Below, piece by piece: positions 24,029-31,280 of a DNA stretch of 31,280 bases. The stretch spans positions 1 through 31,280 of the forward strand of contig DADA01000064.1 of assembly GCA_002494895.1 (NCBI GenBank), in the 5' to 3' direction. The notes under the pieces are model-generated. The model did not search any database and was not told the origin of the DNA. It saw nothing but the letters and a program-made list of their open reading frames with translations. Origin of the DNA: Nitrososphaera sp. UBA210. Its GTDB lineage: Archaea > Thermoproteota > Nitrososphaeria > Nitrososphaerales > Nitrososphaeraceae. Position numbers and translations under genes: made by a program. Each line of letters begins with the position of its first letter. Within the stretch, counting starts at the first letter, position 1.

Positions 24029-24826
24029 ATGAAGACAATGGTGGAAAAAAAGCTGCCAAGCCAGGCGACCCAGGTTGGGGTCATATGCAGGCACGAGCTC
24101 CAAAAATTCCTGCGATCAAAAAGGGTTATTGGAGTTATGGCAGTCGCGGTTCTGGCTTCAACTGCGGTTGTTTATTTTATTTCAAACAGCTTTGACCCGG
24201 AAGCGATAACTGGGCTTCTTGGATACTCTTTGTTTCTGGCACCCGCGCTATTGATTATTACGGCAGCGCTTGTGGGGAGCGATGCGCTGCTGGTCGAATT
24301 TCATGAAAAAACTGGGTATTCGCTATTTGCCAATCCAGTCAGCAGGACAGCCATATGGTTTGGAAAATTCTTTGCTGCTGAAATCATCATCTTTATCGTG
24401 ATAGGCATCTATTTTGGGGTAATATCGGCTGCTGCGCTGATCAAGTTTGGCGACGTACCTTCTTCGATATTACTTGCACCGATGTTGTTTTCCTTGGTCC
24501 TAGGGACGCTGGTCATGAGCCTCGCTTTTCTGTGGAGCGCTGTCTTCAAGGGACCGCTAGCCTCGACCATAACCGTGCTTTTCTCGCTAGTAGCCCTACC
24601 AATAGTAGATATTATTTTGGCAGGTCAGCAAATTGAAACCTGGTTCATGCCATATTCAGCCGTTAATAACGTGATGCAGGTGTTGGCTTTACTCGATAGA
24701 GACTTGCTAGTCGGAGATAGCGACCTGATTGTCGTTCCTGTGACAACTAGCTTGCTAGTTGTCGTTGCGTACATTGTCGGGTTTTCGGCGATCTCAATTT
24801 ATCTATTCAAGCGAAGGGACATGTAA
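24029..24826 (+). CDS. ABC-2 type permease
   Basis: The 265-residue membrane protein has about six hydrophobic helices, for example GVMAVAVLASTAVVYFISN, LFLAPALLIITAALVGSDAL, IIIFIVIGIYFGVISAAAL and LLVVVAYIVGFSAISIYLF. The segment VEFHEKTGYSLFANPVSRT resembles the coupling region of ABC-2 permeases. The start is 1 nt after the stop of the ATPase gene, so the two form a translationally coupled exporter. Confidence 0.9.
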   Translation: MKTMVEKKLPSQATQVGVICRHELQKFLRSKRVIGVMAVAVLASTAVVYFISNSFDPEAITGLLGYSLFLAPALLIITAALVGSDALLVEFHEKTGYSLFANPVSRTAIWFGKFFAAEIIIFIVIGIYFGVISAAALIKFGDVPSSILLAPMLFSLVLGTLVMSLAFLWSAVFKGPLASTITVLFSLVALPIVDIILAGQQIETWFMPYSAVNNVMQVLALLDRDLLVGDSDLIVVPVTTSLLVVVAYIVGFSAISIYLFKRRDM

Positions 24827-24891
24827 GATCTAAGGCACATTGTTGCGTTACCCTCACCTTTAGGCGTGGAACCGATGAAGAACCTAAATGG

Positions 24892-24899
24892 TTTAAGTA
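24892..24899 (+). promoter_or_regulatory. TATA box of the 73-aa membrane-protein gene
   Basis: TTTAAGTA is centred 26.5 nt before ATG 24922, a leaderless-type spacing. Confidence 0.5.
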
Positions 24900-24921
24900 T
24901 CCTTAGCGCGTATGTTATTCA

Positions 24922-25143
24922 ATGGCAGAAAGGAAGGCAGTAGACCGACCACGAATGGCAATAACGAAATGGATTCCATATAGCGCTGCGGGCGCCGCAA
25001 TTTCGTTTTTGGTGGGATTCATATTCAGTCTTCCGCCCCCGCAGGTTATAGTAGCGGCCGCAACGACAGCAACGCTGATTTTCAGCGGACTGGCCATGCA
25101 GTCATACGGCAGGGAAAAAGAAGCATCAAAGATTCCCAGATAG
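24922..25143 (+). CDS. Small two-helix membrane protein (73 aa)
   Basis: I recognise no family. Two hydrophobic stretches (YSAAGAAISFLVGFIFSL and VIVAAATTATLIFSGLAM) are linked by a PPPQ turn and flanked by basic ends, suggesting a helical hairpin with both termini in the cytoplasm. Its own TATA box 26 nt upstream separates it from the ABC operon. Confidence 0.65.
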   Translation: MAERKAVDRPRMAITKWIPYSAAGAAISFLVGFIFSLPPPQVIVAAATTATLIFSGLAMQSYGREKEASKIPR

Positions 25144-25203
25144 ACGGTTCGTAGAGTTGATGGCAATAAGGTAAATAGCAAGTGTAGCGCCTAATATTGC
25201 AGC

Positions 25204-25455
25204 ATGAGTGACTTTGCATTCATACGGTTTCTGAGCCATGGTCTACTGTCAGAAGAAGAGAAGCAGGACAAGGAAACCATCATCATGCTCACTGAAGAAG
25301 TCCTGCACGCAAAAGGGATGGAATGCGACGCTTCGATTGCAAAGATTTCCGAGAAAGAACTGGAAGAGATTCTTGAAAGAGTTAGGCAGCTTCGAAAACG
25401 CAGGAAAGAGGCAAGAGCTGCGTCAGCCGAGGTAATGCAGGCCCACTATGGATAG
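25204..25455 (+). CDS. Hypothetical helical protein (83 aa)
   Basis: No family is recognised. The C-terminal half is highly charged and helical (SEKELEEILERVRQLRKRRKEARAA), likely coiled coil. A GTAAATAGC element is about 29 nt before ATG 25204. The next gene starts within 27 nt of its stop on the same strand, so the pair may be an operon. Confidence 0.6.
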   Translation: MSDFAFIRFLSHGLLSEEEKQDKETIIMLTEEVLHAKGMECDASIAKISEKELEEILERVRQLRKRRKEARAASAEVMQAHYG

Positions 25456-25481
25456 TGCCACCGGAAGGATGGGTGCATAAG

Positions 25482-25799
25482 ATGGATTTTACAAGTCGGT
25501 GGCTCTGGATGGTCCTTATCGCTTCAGCGCTCTTTGCCATTTCCTTGTTTGTGTTCCGCCTCAATATCAGAACGCTTGCATTGATTTTTGGAATTGGCGT
25601 CTCTGCTGCAACCCTGTGGTTGTATCTTGATACGAGATATCTTTCGCAGCCAAAGCGGACTTTTTCTCCGGCGCAACCATGCGTATGCGCCGTCTGCAAG
25701 CACGAACATACGGCGATGTGTCTGGAGAACAAATGCATGTGCTGCCTGGTCACAAAAAACGAGAAAGTAATAGGACATTCGAACAACCCGCTGCAGTAA
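25482..25799 (+). CDS. Two-helix membrane protein with Cys-rich metal-binding-like tail
   Basis: Two membrane helices (WMVLIASALFAISLFVF and LALIFGIGVSAATLWLYL) are followed by a short tail containing CVCAVC ... CLENKCMCC: C67, C69, C72, C80, C85, C87 and C88, with HEH between the groups. Seven cysteines in 22 residues suggest zinc, copper or Fe-S binding on one side of the membrane. ATG 25482 is preferred; GTG 25455, overlapping the previous stop, is possible. No named family is recognised. Confidence 0.6.
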   Translation: MDFTSRWLWMVLIASALFAISLFVFRLNIRTLALIFGIGVSAATLWLYLDTRYLSQPKRTFSPAQPCVCAVCKHEHTAMCLENKCMCCLVTKNEKVIGHSNNPLQ

Positions 25800-25890
25800 T
25801 CAGGATTCTACGCCATAGAACGGAATCATCCTCTAGAAGTTACCTTCATCAATATTATAGCATTTGACTTATTAGAGATGTCAGTTCGGG

Positions 25891-26148
25891 ATGAACGGAT
25901 CTGATCATCGCGCTCTTTTTACAATCAAGCGAAGGGAAGAGCTAAAGCGTGAAATCCTAAAGTCGCTCAATGAGCATAAACGCGGTGCCACTATCAATCA
26001 ATTGCATCACGTCGCCAAAAACCGCTCGCTGAGGCCAATACTTATGGAACTAGTTCGCTCTGGAAAAGTTAGAAAAACTAGAAGTCTCGGACCTCAAGGA
26101 ATAGTTCGCTTCCTCTATGTTCTGAACAAGTCCAGTGAAACAGCATAG
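25891..26148 (+). CDS. Small winged-helix-like DNA-binding protein (85 aa)
   Basis: The pattern ELKREILKSLNEHKRGATINQLHH, LRPILMELVRSGKVRK and a hairpin ending VRFLYVLNK fits a minimal winged helix, a common archaeal regulator size. The ATG at 25891 is the first in the frame. No partner gene is evident. The identification rests on pattern only. Confidence 0.6.
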   Translation: MNGSDHRALFTIKRREELKREILKSLNEHKRGATINQLHHVAKNRSLRPILMELVRSGKVRKTRSLGPQGIVRFLYVLNKSSETA

Positions 26149-26418
26149 ATGCCAGCTGCGCTGTGCACTAGCAAGATGAGGCAAGGCTTTCGGTTTCATT
26201 CTGAAAAGCGAAGAATATAGCTAGCGCCCCTTCACAAGTTTTCAAATCATAGCTCAACTCAGCAATAGTCGGTCTACAATCTTGACTGTATGTTGCGAAC
26301 GTTACACAAATTTTCTTAAGTCGGATGGAGTTTGGCTCTCTTGAGGTATTATAGTATTATGTGCTTGAGGAATTAACACACACATTTCTCTTTACCAAAT
26401 GCATCCGCCATTTTTTCG
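26149..26418. other. Intergenic region before the GH5 gene
   Basis: No gene is recognised here. AT-rich elements at about 26345-26360 and 26389-26394 could be TATA boxes. The second lies about 27 nt before ATG 26419, the candidate true start of the GH5 gene if a one-base frameshift is corrected. Confidence 0.4.
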
Positions 26419-26666
26419 ATGACTGAGAACCTGAGGAGGCGGACCTTTTTCGGCTTCTGAACGTACGTCAAGACCAATTCTCAGGAATTGGCGTTCACTC
26501 TAAAGACAGGACAGCGACCTGTCGTTCTGATAAGCGCGATTCGGTACATGTCATTAGAATAGGAAGCATAGCGGGAAAAAGTGCACCCGGTTCCGGCAGA
26601 TATTCCCGGCGGGCCGTCCTGCCATCTGCGGTTGTTCCCGCGATAGCTGCAGTTCTGCTTGCTGGT

Positions 26667-28565
26667 GTGTATATGACGATTGTTCTAGCCGCGTTGAATA
26701 GCCAATGGGGTACGGCCGACCCGCTTGGCAACGCTTCCGAACCGAGCCAGAGCGTCCAGCCCCCATCGAAACCCGACCACAGCCCTCCTGCTGGCCAGGT
26801 TTCAGATAGCTCCCAAGATTCACCCGTAACAACTGTGCCCCCTCCCAAAGCACCTGCTGGCCAGGACTCCCCAGAACCTCCAAACCCACCTCCCGTTGCT
26901 GCTGGATCAGGAGGTGGTGGAGGAAACGGTGGTTCAGAGCCAGAACAGCCCGATCCAGCTTCTGGAAAGGGATCGAGCTCGGGATCCGATTCGACTCCTC
27001 CGAGCATTGTCCTACCAGAGAATGTCGTATTTGAGGCGACAGGCACTCTTAGCGTGCTAGATCTTGGCGCGCCAAAAGTTATCGATCTAGCAGATTCAAG
27101 TCCAAAAATTACCAATAATGCACCCAGAGGCGGTTTTCCCTTGGGCACAACCTTGGTGACGTGGACCGCCACAGATAGTGCGGGCAATTCGCATACTGAG
27201 TCGCAAACCGTAAGGGTGCTCGATACAAAGCCGCCGGTCATCACCGCGCCGGCAGATATCCTGCTGTCCGTGAAGGAAGGAACAAAGCTGACTGTCGTGC
27301 AGATGGGAACTCCGCGTGTGCGCGACATAGCTGACTCAAGGCCCGTGATCACAAGTAATGCGCCTGAAGGCGGCTTTCCCATCGGTTCCACAAAGGTAAA
27401 GTGGACAGCTCGCGACGCATCAGGCAATATCGCGACGTACACCCAGGAGGTCACGATCGAAATCAAAGTCAACAACCCGGGGCCGACTGATTCAAATTGG
27501 AAAGGCCTGCATGGCGTCAACTTTATCGATCCGGTTCTCAGCAAGAAGGAACGACAGGATGATGTCGCCCCCAACCCGGCCTATGTCACCAAATACATGG
27601 CATTTGCCAAGAAATACGACTTTAACATAATACGAGTTCCCATCTACTGGGAAGCATATGTGGGAAATGAGGAAAACTTTATCGCTGAAACAGAGCTGAT
27701 AGCAAAGGAGGCACAGAAGCACGGCATCAAGGTGATCTACGACAATCATCACTTTTTCGCCACTTCGCATTGGGGTGCCGACATACGCCGCGGTGGAATC
27801 GGCTTTCCATCGATGCTTACTGACCAGTACAATCCTGTAGGGGACGGCAATACTCAAACGGACAATTACGGCCATGCCGAGGTGAGAGCGTTCTGGGATG
27901 ACTTTTTCAACAACAAAGTAAGGAAGGTTCCTGACGCATGGTCGCTGCAAGCGAACTACATGAAGGCCGTGATCGAAAAGGTTGACAAATACGACAATGT
28001 CCTGGGCTACGAAATCCTGAACGAGCCACACCTGTGGAAGAAAGAGCACTACACCGACCTTGGAGAATACCATACAGCGATAGTAAAGAAGCTGAGGCAG
28101 GTAACAGACAAGACAATAATCTTTACGCGAGAAACGACACATGGCAGCTACAACAGAGATCCCGACTACGAGAAACTAATTTTGCCTTTAGACCCGGATA
28201 AGAACGTGATGTACTGGCCTCATACCTACCAGCCGCCGTCGAGGGATGCCGGGCAGCTACAGGTCAAACAGTTCAAGAGGTACCAGAGCGAGTGGGCTGC
28301 TATGGGCTATGATGTAAAGATAGGCATCGGTGAATGGGGCACCCAGAGCAACCAGATAACCGGGCTACCGGGAATGGACGAAGTGGAGGGCCAAGCATTA
28401 ATGAATTCGTTCGTGAACACCTGGGCCAAAGAGGACTGGCCCGTCACCTACTGGGCTTTTGGATGCTTCTCCTGCGGTGAAGGCAACAAAATAATCGAAT
28501 CAGATGGCTCACTGACGAAATATGGGAAGCGCTATGTCAAGGCAATCGAGACTTACTATGACTGA
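26667..28565 (+). CDS. Secreted GH5 glycoside hydrolase with two HYR domains
   Basis: The frame encodes a Pro/Ser/Gly-rich linker (about 25-110), two tandem HYR Ig-like repeats (about 110-187 and 188-268; paired motifs NNAPRGGFPLGTT and SNAPEGGFPIGST) and a GH5 cellulase-type barrel (about 275-632). E453 in LNEPHLW is the acid/base and E556 in GIGEWGT the nucleophile; NHHFFATSHWG marks strand 3. It hydrolyses a beta-linked polysaccharide outside the cell. GTG 26667 falls inside a membrane segment: the frame is open without a start codon back to 26427 and encodes an archaeal pilin-like RRAVLPSAVVPAIAAVLL. One extra T in the T-run at 26446-26450 would join it to ATG 26419, so the listed start is probably not the natural one. 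Confidence 0.85.
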   Translation: MYMTIVLAALNSQWGTADPLGNASEPSQSVQPPSKPDHSPPAGQVSDSSQDSPVTTVPPPKAPAGQDSPEPPNPPPVAAGSGGGGGNGGSEPEQPDPASGKGSSSGSDSTPPSIVLPENVVFEATGTLSVLDLGAPKVIDLADSSPKITNNAPRGGFPLGTTLVTWTATDSAGNSHTESQTVRVLDTKPPVITAPADILLSVKEGTKLTVVQMGTPRVRDIADSRPVITSNAPEGGFPIGSTKVKWTARDASGNIATYTQEVTIEIKVNNPGPTDSNWKGLHGVNFIDPVLSKKERQDDVAPNPAYVTKYMAFAKKYDFNIIRVPIYWEAYVGNEENFIAETELIAKEAQKHGIKVIYDNHHFFATSHWGADIRRGGIGFPSMLTDQYNPVGDGNTQTDNYGHAEVRAFWDDFFNNKVRKVPDAWSLQANYMKAVIEKVDKYDNVLGYEILNEPHLWKKEHYTDLGEYHTAIVKKLRQVTDKTIIFTRETTHGSYNRDPDYEKLILPLDPDKNVMYWPHTYQPPSRDAGQLQVKQFKRYQSEWAAMGYDVKIGIGEWGTQSNQITGLPGMDEVEGQALMNSFVNTWAKEDWPVTYWAFGCFSCGEGNKIIESDGSLTKYGKRYVKAIETYYD

Positions 28566-28703
28566 CGATCCTCGCTTTGAATAGACACGATGGCCGGAGA
28601 TTTGTCGTAGTCTTAAGGGAAGGAAAAGATCCCGCACTTATCACCAGTTTGGTGGAACTTACTTACTAAGTATGGATTTGCTACCAGCGTTAAATACCCG
28701 GCC

Positions 28704-29648
28704 ATGCATATATTTTGCGTGATCAAAACCACCAGCAACAGTTCAGCAGGAAGTAATATCGGAACAGGATCAAAAGTCCGCTCAGCTTCCAGAATTATCA
28801 ACAGCGTCAAAACGATAGAGGGAGGAGGTTTCGTGGTGAATCGGTCGTTTCCAACCCGGTCGCTCTCTGACCTCGATCCATTTCAGCTCCTTGATGAAAT
28901 GGGCCCAATGGATGTTGCCCCTGGAGAAGCCAAGGGAGCTCCAGACCACCCCCATAGAGGTTTCGAGACGGTAACATACATGCTTGAAGGCATCTTCGAA
29001 CACAAGGATTCTCAGGGCCATTCCGGAAGGCTCAATCCTGGCGACGTACAGTGGATGACGGCCGGCTCTGGCGTAATACATTCAGAAATGCCGGACAAGG
29101 ATTTTGTGCGCACTGGTGGAAGAATGCACGGATTTCAGCTGTGGGTCAACCTTCCAAAGCGGGACAAGATGATAAAACCACATTATCAAGAAATTCCCAG
29201 CTCCAGAATTCCGGTTGGCAGATCTGCCGATGGCAAGGTCACGGTAAAAGTAATCGCGGGTGAGGCACTCGGCGCCAAAGCGGCGATTGAAACAAGAACG
29301 CCTATAATGTATCTTCATTATGCACTTCAGCCAGGAGCAGAGGCAATCCAGCCTGTTCCAGCTACTTTCAATGCTTTCGCCTATGTAGTCAAGGGAGAAG
29401 GAATTTTTGGAAAGAACAGGAACTCGGCCCGAAGAGGCCAGGTAGTCGAGTTCCTAAAGGATGGCGATTCGATATCTATAAGCAATCCATCTCGAGCAGG
29501 TTCACCGCTCGAACTCTTGCTGATAGCCGGCGTTCCGCTGAACGAGCCAGTAGCGCGCTACGGACCGTTTGTAATGAATACTCCGGAAGAGATCGATCAA
29601 GCGCTCGAGGACTATCGGAACGGCAGGATGGGTCAGATCAGTTCCTAG
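28704..29648 (+). CDS. Pirin family protein
   Basis: The 314-residue bicupin has the pirin metal site: H82 and H84 in DHPHRGFETV, H126 and E128 in GVIHSEMP. It begins its conserved core at GGGFVVNRSFP and closes with the cupin_C region (ELLLIAGVPLNEPVARYGPF). Pirins bind Fe and act as quercetinases or as redox-sensing cofactors of other proteins; which applies here is unknown. The start is ambiguous: ATG 28704 or GTG 28719, the latter 25 nt after a TTAAATAC box. It sits between two GH5 genes. Confidence 0.9.
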   Translation: MHIFCVIKTTSNSSAGSNIGTGSKVRSASRIINSVKTIEGGGFVVNRSFPTRSLSDLDPFQLLDEMGPMDVAPGEAKGAPDHPHRGFETVTYMLEGIFEHKDSQGHSGRLNPGDVQWMTAGSGVIHSEMPDKDFVRTGGRMHGFQLWVNLPKRDKMIKPHYQEIPSSRIPVGRSADGKVTVKVIAGEALGAKAAIETRTPIMYLHYALQPGAEAIQPVPATFNAFAYVVKGEGIFGKNRNSARRGQVVEFLKDGDSISISNPSRAGSPLELLLIAGVPLNEPVARYGPFVMNTPEEIDQALEDYRNGRMGQISS

Positions 29649-29710
29649 GCAGGACCGAAGTGATACCTCTAAAGATAAGGCAATACAATTAGGATCTCGT
29701 ACGACAGCAA

Positions 29711-30310
29711 ATGACCATGCCTGAGAACAAGAACCATGGCGATGCAGGCGCTAACGGCCCGGTTACAGTTATTGTAACCAGAAAAGCGAAAAAGGAAAGG
29801 ATAAAGGAATTTGAAGAATGGATGGATGGCGTAGTCCACGAAGCGATGAAGTTCGAGGGGCACATGGGTGTGAACATCATCCGACCCTCTGATCCGTCGG
29901 CAAATCCGGAATACGTCATTATCTTCCGCTTCAACTCCTATGAGAATCTTGCAAAATGGGAACACTCGGAGATACGAAACCAGTGGCTCAAGAAAAGCAA
30001 GGATCTTACTGAAGGCGAGCCTCTGGTGGAAAAACAGACCGGCCTTGAATTCTGGTTCACTCCACGTTCCGGCGGCCCAACGCCGCTCTCTGCGCCGCCG
30101 CGATACAAGATGGCTATCGTCATAACCGCAATCATTTTCGTACTGATAAACACCTTGATTCCGCTGATACGACAGGCAACGGCGGAATTACCTATCTTGG
30201 TAAGTACTCTTGTCGGAACCGCAATAATGGTTCTACTCATGACCTACGTGGTCATGCCATCCGTCACAAGGGTGTTAAGACCGTGGCTCTCAAAAAAGGG
30301 ATTGCTCTAG
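29711..30310 (+). CDS. ABM-domain membrane protein
   Basis: Residues about 18-118 form an antibiotic-biosynthesis-monooxygenase-like ferredoxin fold (VTVIVTRKAKKERIKEFEEW, GHMGVNIIRPSDP, YVIIFRFNSYENLAKW). The C-terminal 70 residues have two membrane helices (MAIVITAIIFVLINTLIPLI and LVSTLVGTAIMVLLMTYVVM). This fusion is a widespread conserved family of unknown function. The ABM domain faces the cytoplasm if the positive-inside rule holds. It follows the pirin gene by about 60 nt on the same strand. Confidence 0.88.
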   Translation: MTMPENKNHGDAGANGPVTVIVTRKAKKERIKEFEEWMDGVVHEAMKFEGHMGVNIIRPSDPSANPEYVIIFRFNSYENLAKWEHSEIRNQWLKKSKDLTEGEPLVEKQTGLEFWFTPRSGGPTPLSAPPRYKMAIVITAIIFVLINTLIPLIRQATAELPILVSTLVGTAIMVLLMTYVVMPSVTRVLRPWLSKKGLL

Positions 30311-30389
30311 AAAAATACTGTGGATGGCTTCTACCTTCTTGCGATCCAGCGCGAGTGGAAAAACTAACGACATGGCTCTACATCTCGCC

Positions 30390-31280
30390 TCATCGGAGGA
30401 TTAATTTTTTTACCTTTTCGTAGTGTTTGATTATCGAATTCTCATAATACCTCCCGGCGTCTTCCAGGGCACCGCCTTTCTTCACCAGAACGTTGCCTTC
30501 GCCGCAGGAGAAGCATCCAAAGGCCCAATACGTGTGCATGTAACCCTCCCTACTCCACACTTTTACAAACTCGTCCATGTTCTTTTGTGTCACGGCCTTG
30601 CCCTTGGGCAGCTGCGGCGGTTGAGTGGACCATTCGCCCACTGCAATCTCCACATCATACCCAATGGAGGCCCATTTTTTCTGGACTGCCTTCCAGGTAG
30701 CCACCTGCTTTTCAATGTCGTTCAGGCCGTAGAGATGGGGCGCGTATATGACGTTCTTGGCAGGATCTTTCGGAAGGATCTTGTGCTCGAGTTCGACCTT
30801 TCTGGTGTACTTTGATCCGTCAGGCTCTAGGCCGTGAGTAGTCTCCCTTGTAAAGATCAGTGGTTTGTCCGTTGACTTTCTCAGCTTCTTGGCGAGCTCT
30901 GTGTGCATGATGCCAAGGTTTTCATAATCCGCATCCTTCCACAGATGTGGTTCGTTAAGAAGTTCGTAGCCGAGCACATTGGGATAGTTATCGACTTCAT
31001 TTATCATGTCCTTCATAAAGTCTGCCTGATGAGTCCAGACATCCAGAGTTCGCTTGCAAGAGTTACCGCTGTCGCGCACTTTGTTCAGATAGTAGTCGTT
31101 CCAAAACGCGCGCACTTCGGGGTCGCGCTCGTAGCTCTTGGTTGGCTTGTAGCAGGATACAACGAATTTCGGAAATCCATCACCTTTCGCTACCTTTGAA
31201 CCCCAATTCGACGTGGCATAGAAATGGTGAAAGTCAATCCAGACAAAGATGTCATTCTCGTTTGCTGTCTTTACGAGATA
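30390..31280 (-). CDS. GH5 glycoside hydrolase, 5' end beyond the window
   Basis: The frame runs from the right edge to the stop at 30390 (296 residues visible; nothing marks a start at GTG 31115). It parallels the GH5 domain of the gene at 26667 closely: WIDFHHFYATSNWG, YELLNEPHLWKDADY with the acid/base Glu, AVGEWSTQ with the nucleophile Glu, and YWAFGCFSCGEGN near the end. Differences include a Cys-containing stretch (RDSGNSCKRTL) and a different loop after GEWSTQ. It is a diverged paralogue in the opposite orientation. Whether HYR domains precede it cannot be seen. Confidence 0.88.
   Translation of the reverse strand, partial: YLVKTANENDIFVWIDFHHFYATSNWGSKVAKGDGFPKFVVSCYKPTKSYERDPEVRAFWNDYYLNKVRDSGNSCKRTLDVWTHQADFMKDMINEVDNYPNVLGYELLNEPHLWKDADYENLGIMHTELAKKLRKSTDKPLIFTRETTHGLEPDGSKYTRKVELEHKILPKDPAKNVIYAPHLYGLNDIEKQVATWKAVQKKWASIGYDVEIAVGEWSTQPPQLPKGKAVTQKNMDEFVKVWSREGYMHTYWAFGCFSCGEGNVLVKKGGALEDAGRYYENSIIKHYEKVKKLILR

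Noticed and set aside
26495..27574. 359-codon minus-strand frame rich in Gly, Ser and Pro
   Set aside because: It mirrors the repetitive linker and HYR region of the GH5 gene; the plus strand carries real domains.
1..31280. CRISPR arrays, rRNA or tRNA genes, insertion sequences
   Set aside because: No regularly spaced direct repeats, no tRNA-like cloverleaf signatures and no intact transposase were recognised by eye. A covariance-model search was not possible here.

Overview
The window looks like a chromosomal segment of an ammonia-oxidising archaeon of the Nitrososphaera type (class Nitrososphaeria, formerly soil Thaumarchaeota). The assignment is inferred from gene content: an ESCRT-III/CdvB cell-division protein, an HTH/ATP-cone/NrdD-like fusion, a thiolase paired with a DUF35 zinc-ribbon protein, small C2H2 zinc-finger proteins, an archaeal topoisomerase IA and a copper-handling cluster. 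Many genes have an archaeal TATA box about 25-29 nt before the start codon, which implies leaderless mRNAs. Several of these starts are GTG or TTG. No rRNA, tRNA or CRISPR was seen.

Layout. 0.3-6 kb is a core-like block: HTH/ATP-cone/NrdD-like protein, CdvB, a four-helix membrane protein, two small zinc proteins, and a DUF35/thiolase pair. 6-9.75 kb is visibly AT-richer and accessory in character: an orphan palindromic operator, an NYN-LOTUS RNase-like protein, a PIN-domain protein, an HNH nuclease and a very short kinase-like protein. 9.87-13.63 kb is a copper cluster. A YHS-CopA P1B-ATPase, broken by one in-frame TAG, reads rightward towards a leftward series of a small YHS protein, an Asp-box propeller and an HMA chaperone. 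A perfect palindrome (core TTTACAATTGTAAA) lies 45-46 nt before both outer start codons. 13.75-15.8 kb holds topoisomerase IA. 15.8-16.8 kb is poorly coding. 16.9-18.5 kb holds a Tat-exported copper-radical oxidase of the galactose/glyoxal oxidase type.

18.6-26.2 kb holds a 43-residue Cys/His protein, a nitrilase, a 4-oxalocrotonate tautomerase, an XRE regulator, a RelB/RelE-type toxin-antitoxin pair, a PLP enzyme fused to a rhodanese-like domain, a C2H2 protein, an ABC-2 exporter pair and several small proteins. 26.4-31.3 kb has two paralogous GH5 glycoside hydrolases pointing at each other, the right-hand one running off the window. A pirin and an ABM-domain membrane protein lie between them. 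The left GH5 gene has two HYR domains and appears to have a one-base frameshift near its 5' end.

Themes: copper homeostasis under a shared palindromic operator; secreted carbohydrate-active and oxidative enzymes, perhaps for extracellular polysaccharide; and an accessory nuclease island. The copA stop and the GH5 frameshift could each be a real mutation or a sequencing error.
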